A stretch of DNA of 6,510 nucleotides from Zavarzinia sp. Lineage in GTDB: Bacteria; Pseudomonadota; Alphaproteobacteria; Zavarziniales; Zavarziniaceae. Every line of letters begins with the position of its first letter. The stretch's first letter is position 1. The translations under genes and the position numbers were made by a program. The stretch covers positions 1-6,510 of the forward strand of contig JAQVKV010000142.1 in the NCBI GenBank assembly GCA_028694545.1, given 5' to 3'. The notes under the pieces were generated by a model. That model had not been told where the DNA came from, did not search any database, and was given only the letters and a program-made list of their open reading frames with translations. Positions 6,159 through 6,510 of this stretch are shown here, piece after piece.

Positions 6159-6510
6159 TTGGGTTACGCGCGTACCGCCCTCCTGCTCGCCGCCATGACC
6201 GGCCTGTTCCTGGCGGTCGGCTGGCTCGTCGGCGGGCAGAACGGTCTGGTTATCGCCTTCCTTTTCGCGCTGGCGATGAATTTCTTCGCCTACTGGAATT
6301 CGGACCGCATGGTCCTGTCCATGTATGGCGCGCGCGAGGTGGGGGCGGACGCGGCGCCGCGTCTGCATGCGATCGTCGCCCGCCTCGCCGACAATGCGGG
6401 CCTGCCCATGCCCCGCGTCTACATCATCGAGAATGCCCAGCCGAACGCCTTCGCGACCGGCCGCAACCCGGAGAACGCGGCGGTGGCCGCGACCACCGGG
6501 TTGCTCAAGC
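6159..6510 (+). CDS. htpX: Membrane zinc metalloprotease HtpX, N-terminal 117 residues (partial)
   Basis: Incomplete at the right edge. HtpX is an inner-membrane M48 zinc protease that degrades damaged membrane proteins together with FtsH. Visible: [22 protein letters not shown] (first membrane helix, about 5-26, shown here as its span), a second hydrophobic helix at about 29-46 ending in YWNSD (45-49), then MYGAREV (55-61), [11 protein letters not shown] (80-90) and [18 protein letters not shown] (95-112), all highly characteristic of HtpX. The zinc-binding HEXXH motif, expected about 20-25 residues further on, lies beyond the window. The start is TTG 6159 with a GGGAG ribosome site. The gene is in the same direction as the LpoA-like gene, 92 bases downstream, with its own possible heat-shock promoter. 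Confidence 0.96.
   Translation, partial: MGYARTALLLAAMTGLFLAVGWLVGGQNGLVIAFLFALAMNFFAYWNSDRMVLSMYGAREVGADAAPRLHAIVARLADNAGLPMPRVYIIENAQPNAFATGRNPENAAVAATTGLLK

Noticed and set aside
6106..6198. A 30-codon leader frame starting ATG 6106 and ending in ATGA over an internal htpX ATG
   Set aside because: It has no ribosome site of its own and an Arg/Pro-rich product, and it is easily explained by chance. The TTG 6159 start of htpX has its own GGGAG.

Overview
The window is a gene-dense stretch of a high-G+C (roughly two thirds by eye) proteobacterial chromosome. GshB, HtpX, RsmI and YraN of the proteobacterial type, a short LpoA-like lipoprotein without the TPR half seen in enterics, and a soluble chemoreceptor paired with a stand-alone Aer-type PAS protein together suggest an alphaproteobacterium, perhaps Rhodospirillales-like. 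That placement is inference. I see no mobile element, CRISPR array, tRNA or rRNA, and no coding gap longer than about 100 bases.

Layout. On the minus strand, reading from about 4912 down to 1: rsmI (16S rRNA 2'-O-methyltransferase), yraN (UPF0102 nuclease-fold protein), a dual-BON outer-membrane lipoprotein of the DolP/YraP type, a SirB1-type transglutaminase-like/TPR protein, gshB (glutathione synthetase), then after a short gap an Aer-like PAS protein overlapping the start of a methyl-accepting chemotaxis protein that runs off the left edge. On the plus strand: an LpoA-like lipoprotein (penicillin-binding protein activator family) divergent from rsmI, then a 92-base spacer with hairpins and a heat-shock-like promoter candidate, then the first 117 codons of htpX running off the right edge.

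How they fit together. rsmI, yraN and the BON lipoprotein, with the LpoA-type gene divergent from rsmI, reproduce the E. coli yraL / lpoA-yraN-diaA-dolP neighbourhood, minus diaA and with yraN and dolP on the rsmI side. The common theme is envelope maintenance: peptidoglycan synthase activation, outer-membrane integrity and membrane-protein quality control (htpX). RsmI (translation) and GshB (redox) are housekeeping additions. The PAS plus chemoreceptor pair forms a separate redox/energy-taxis unit at the left end.

The most unusual structural point is that rsmI and the lpoA-like gene must overlap head-to-head by at least 79 bases, because neither reading frame offers a plausible start that avoids the other. 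Overall this is mostly conserved core genome. I found no convincing new multi-gene system.
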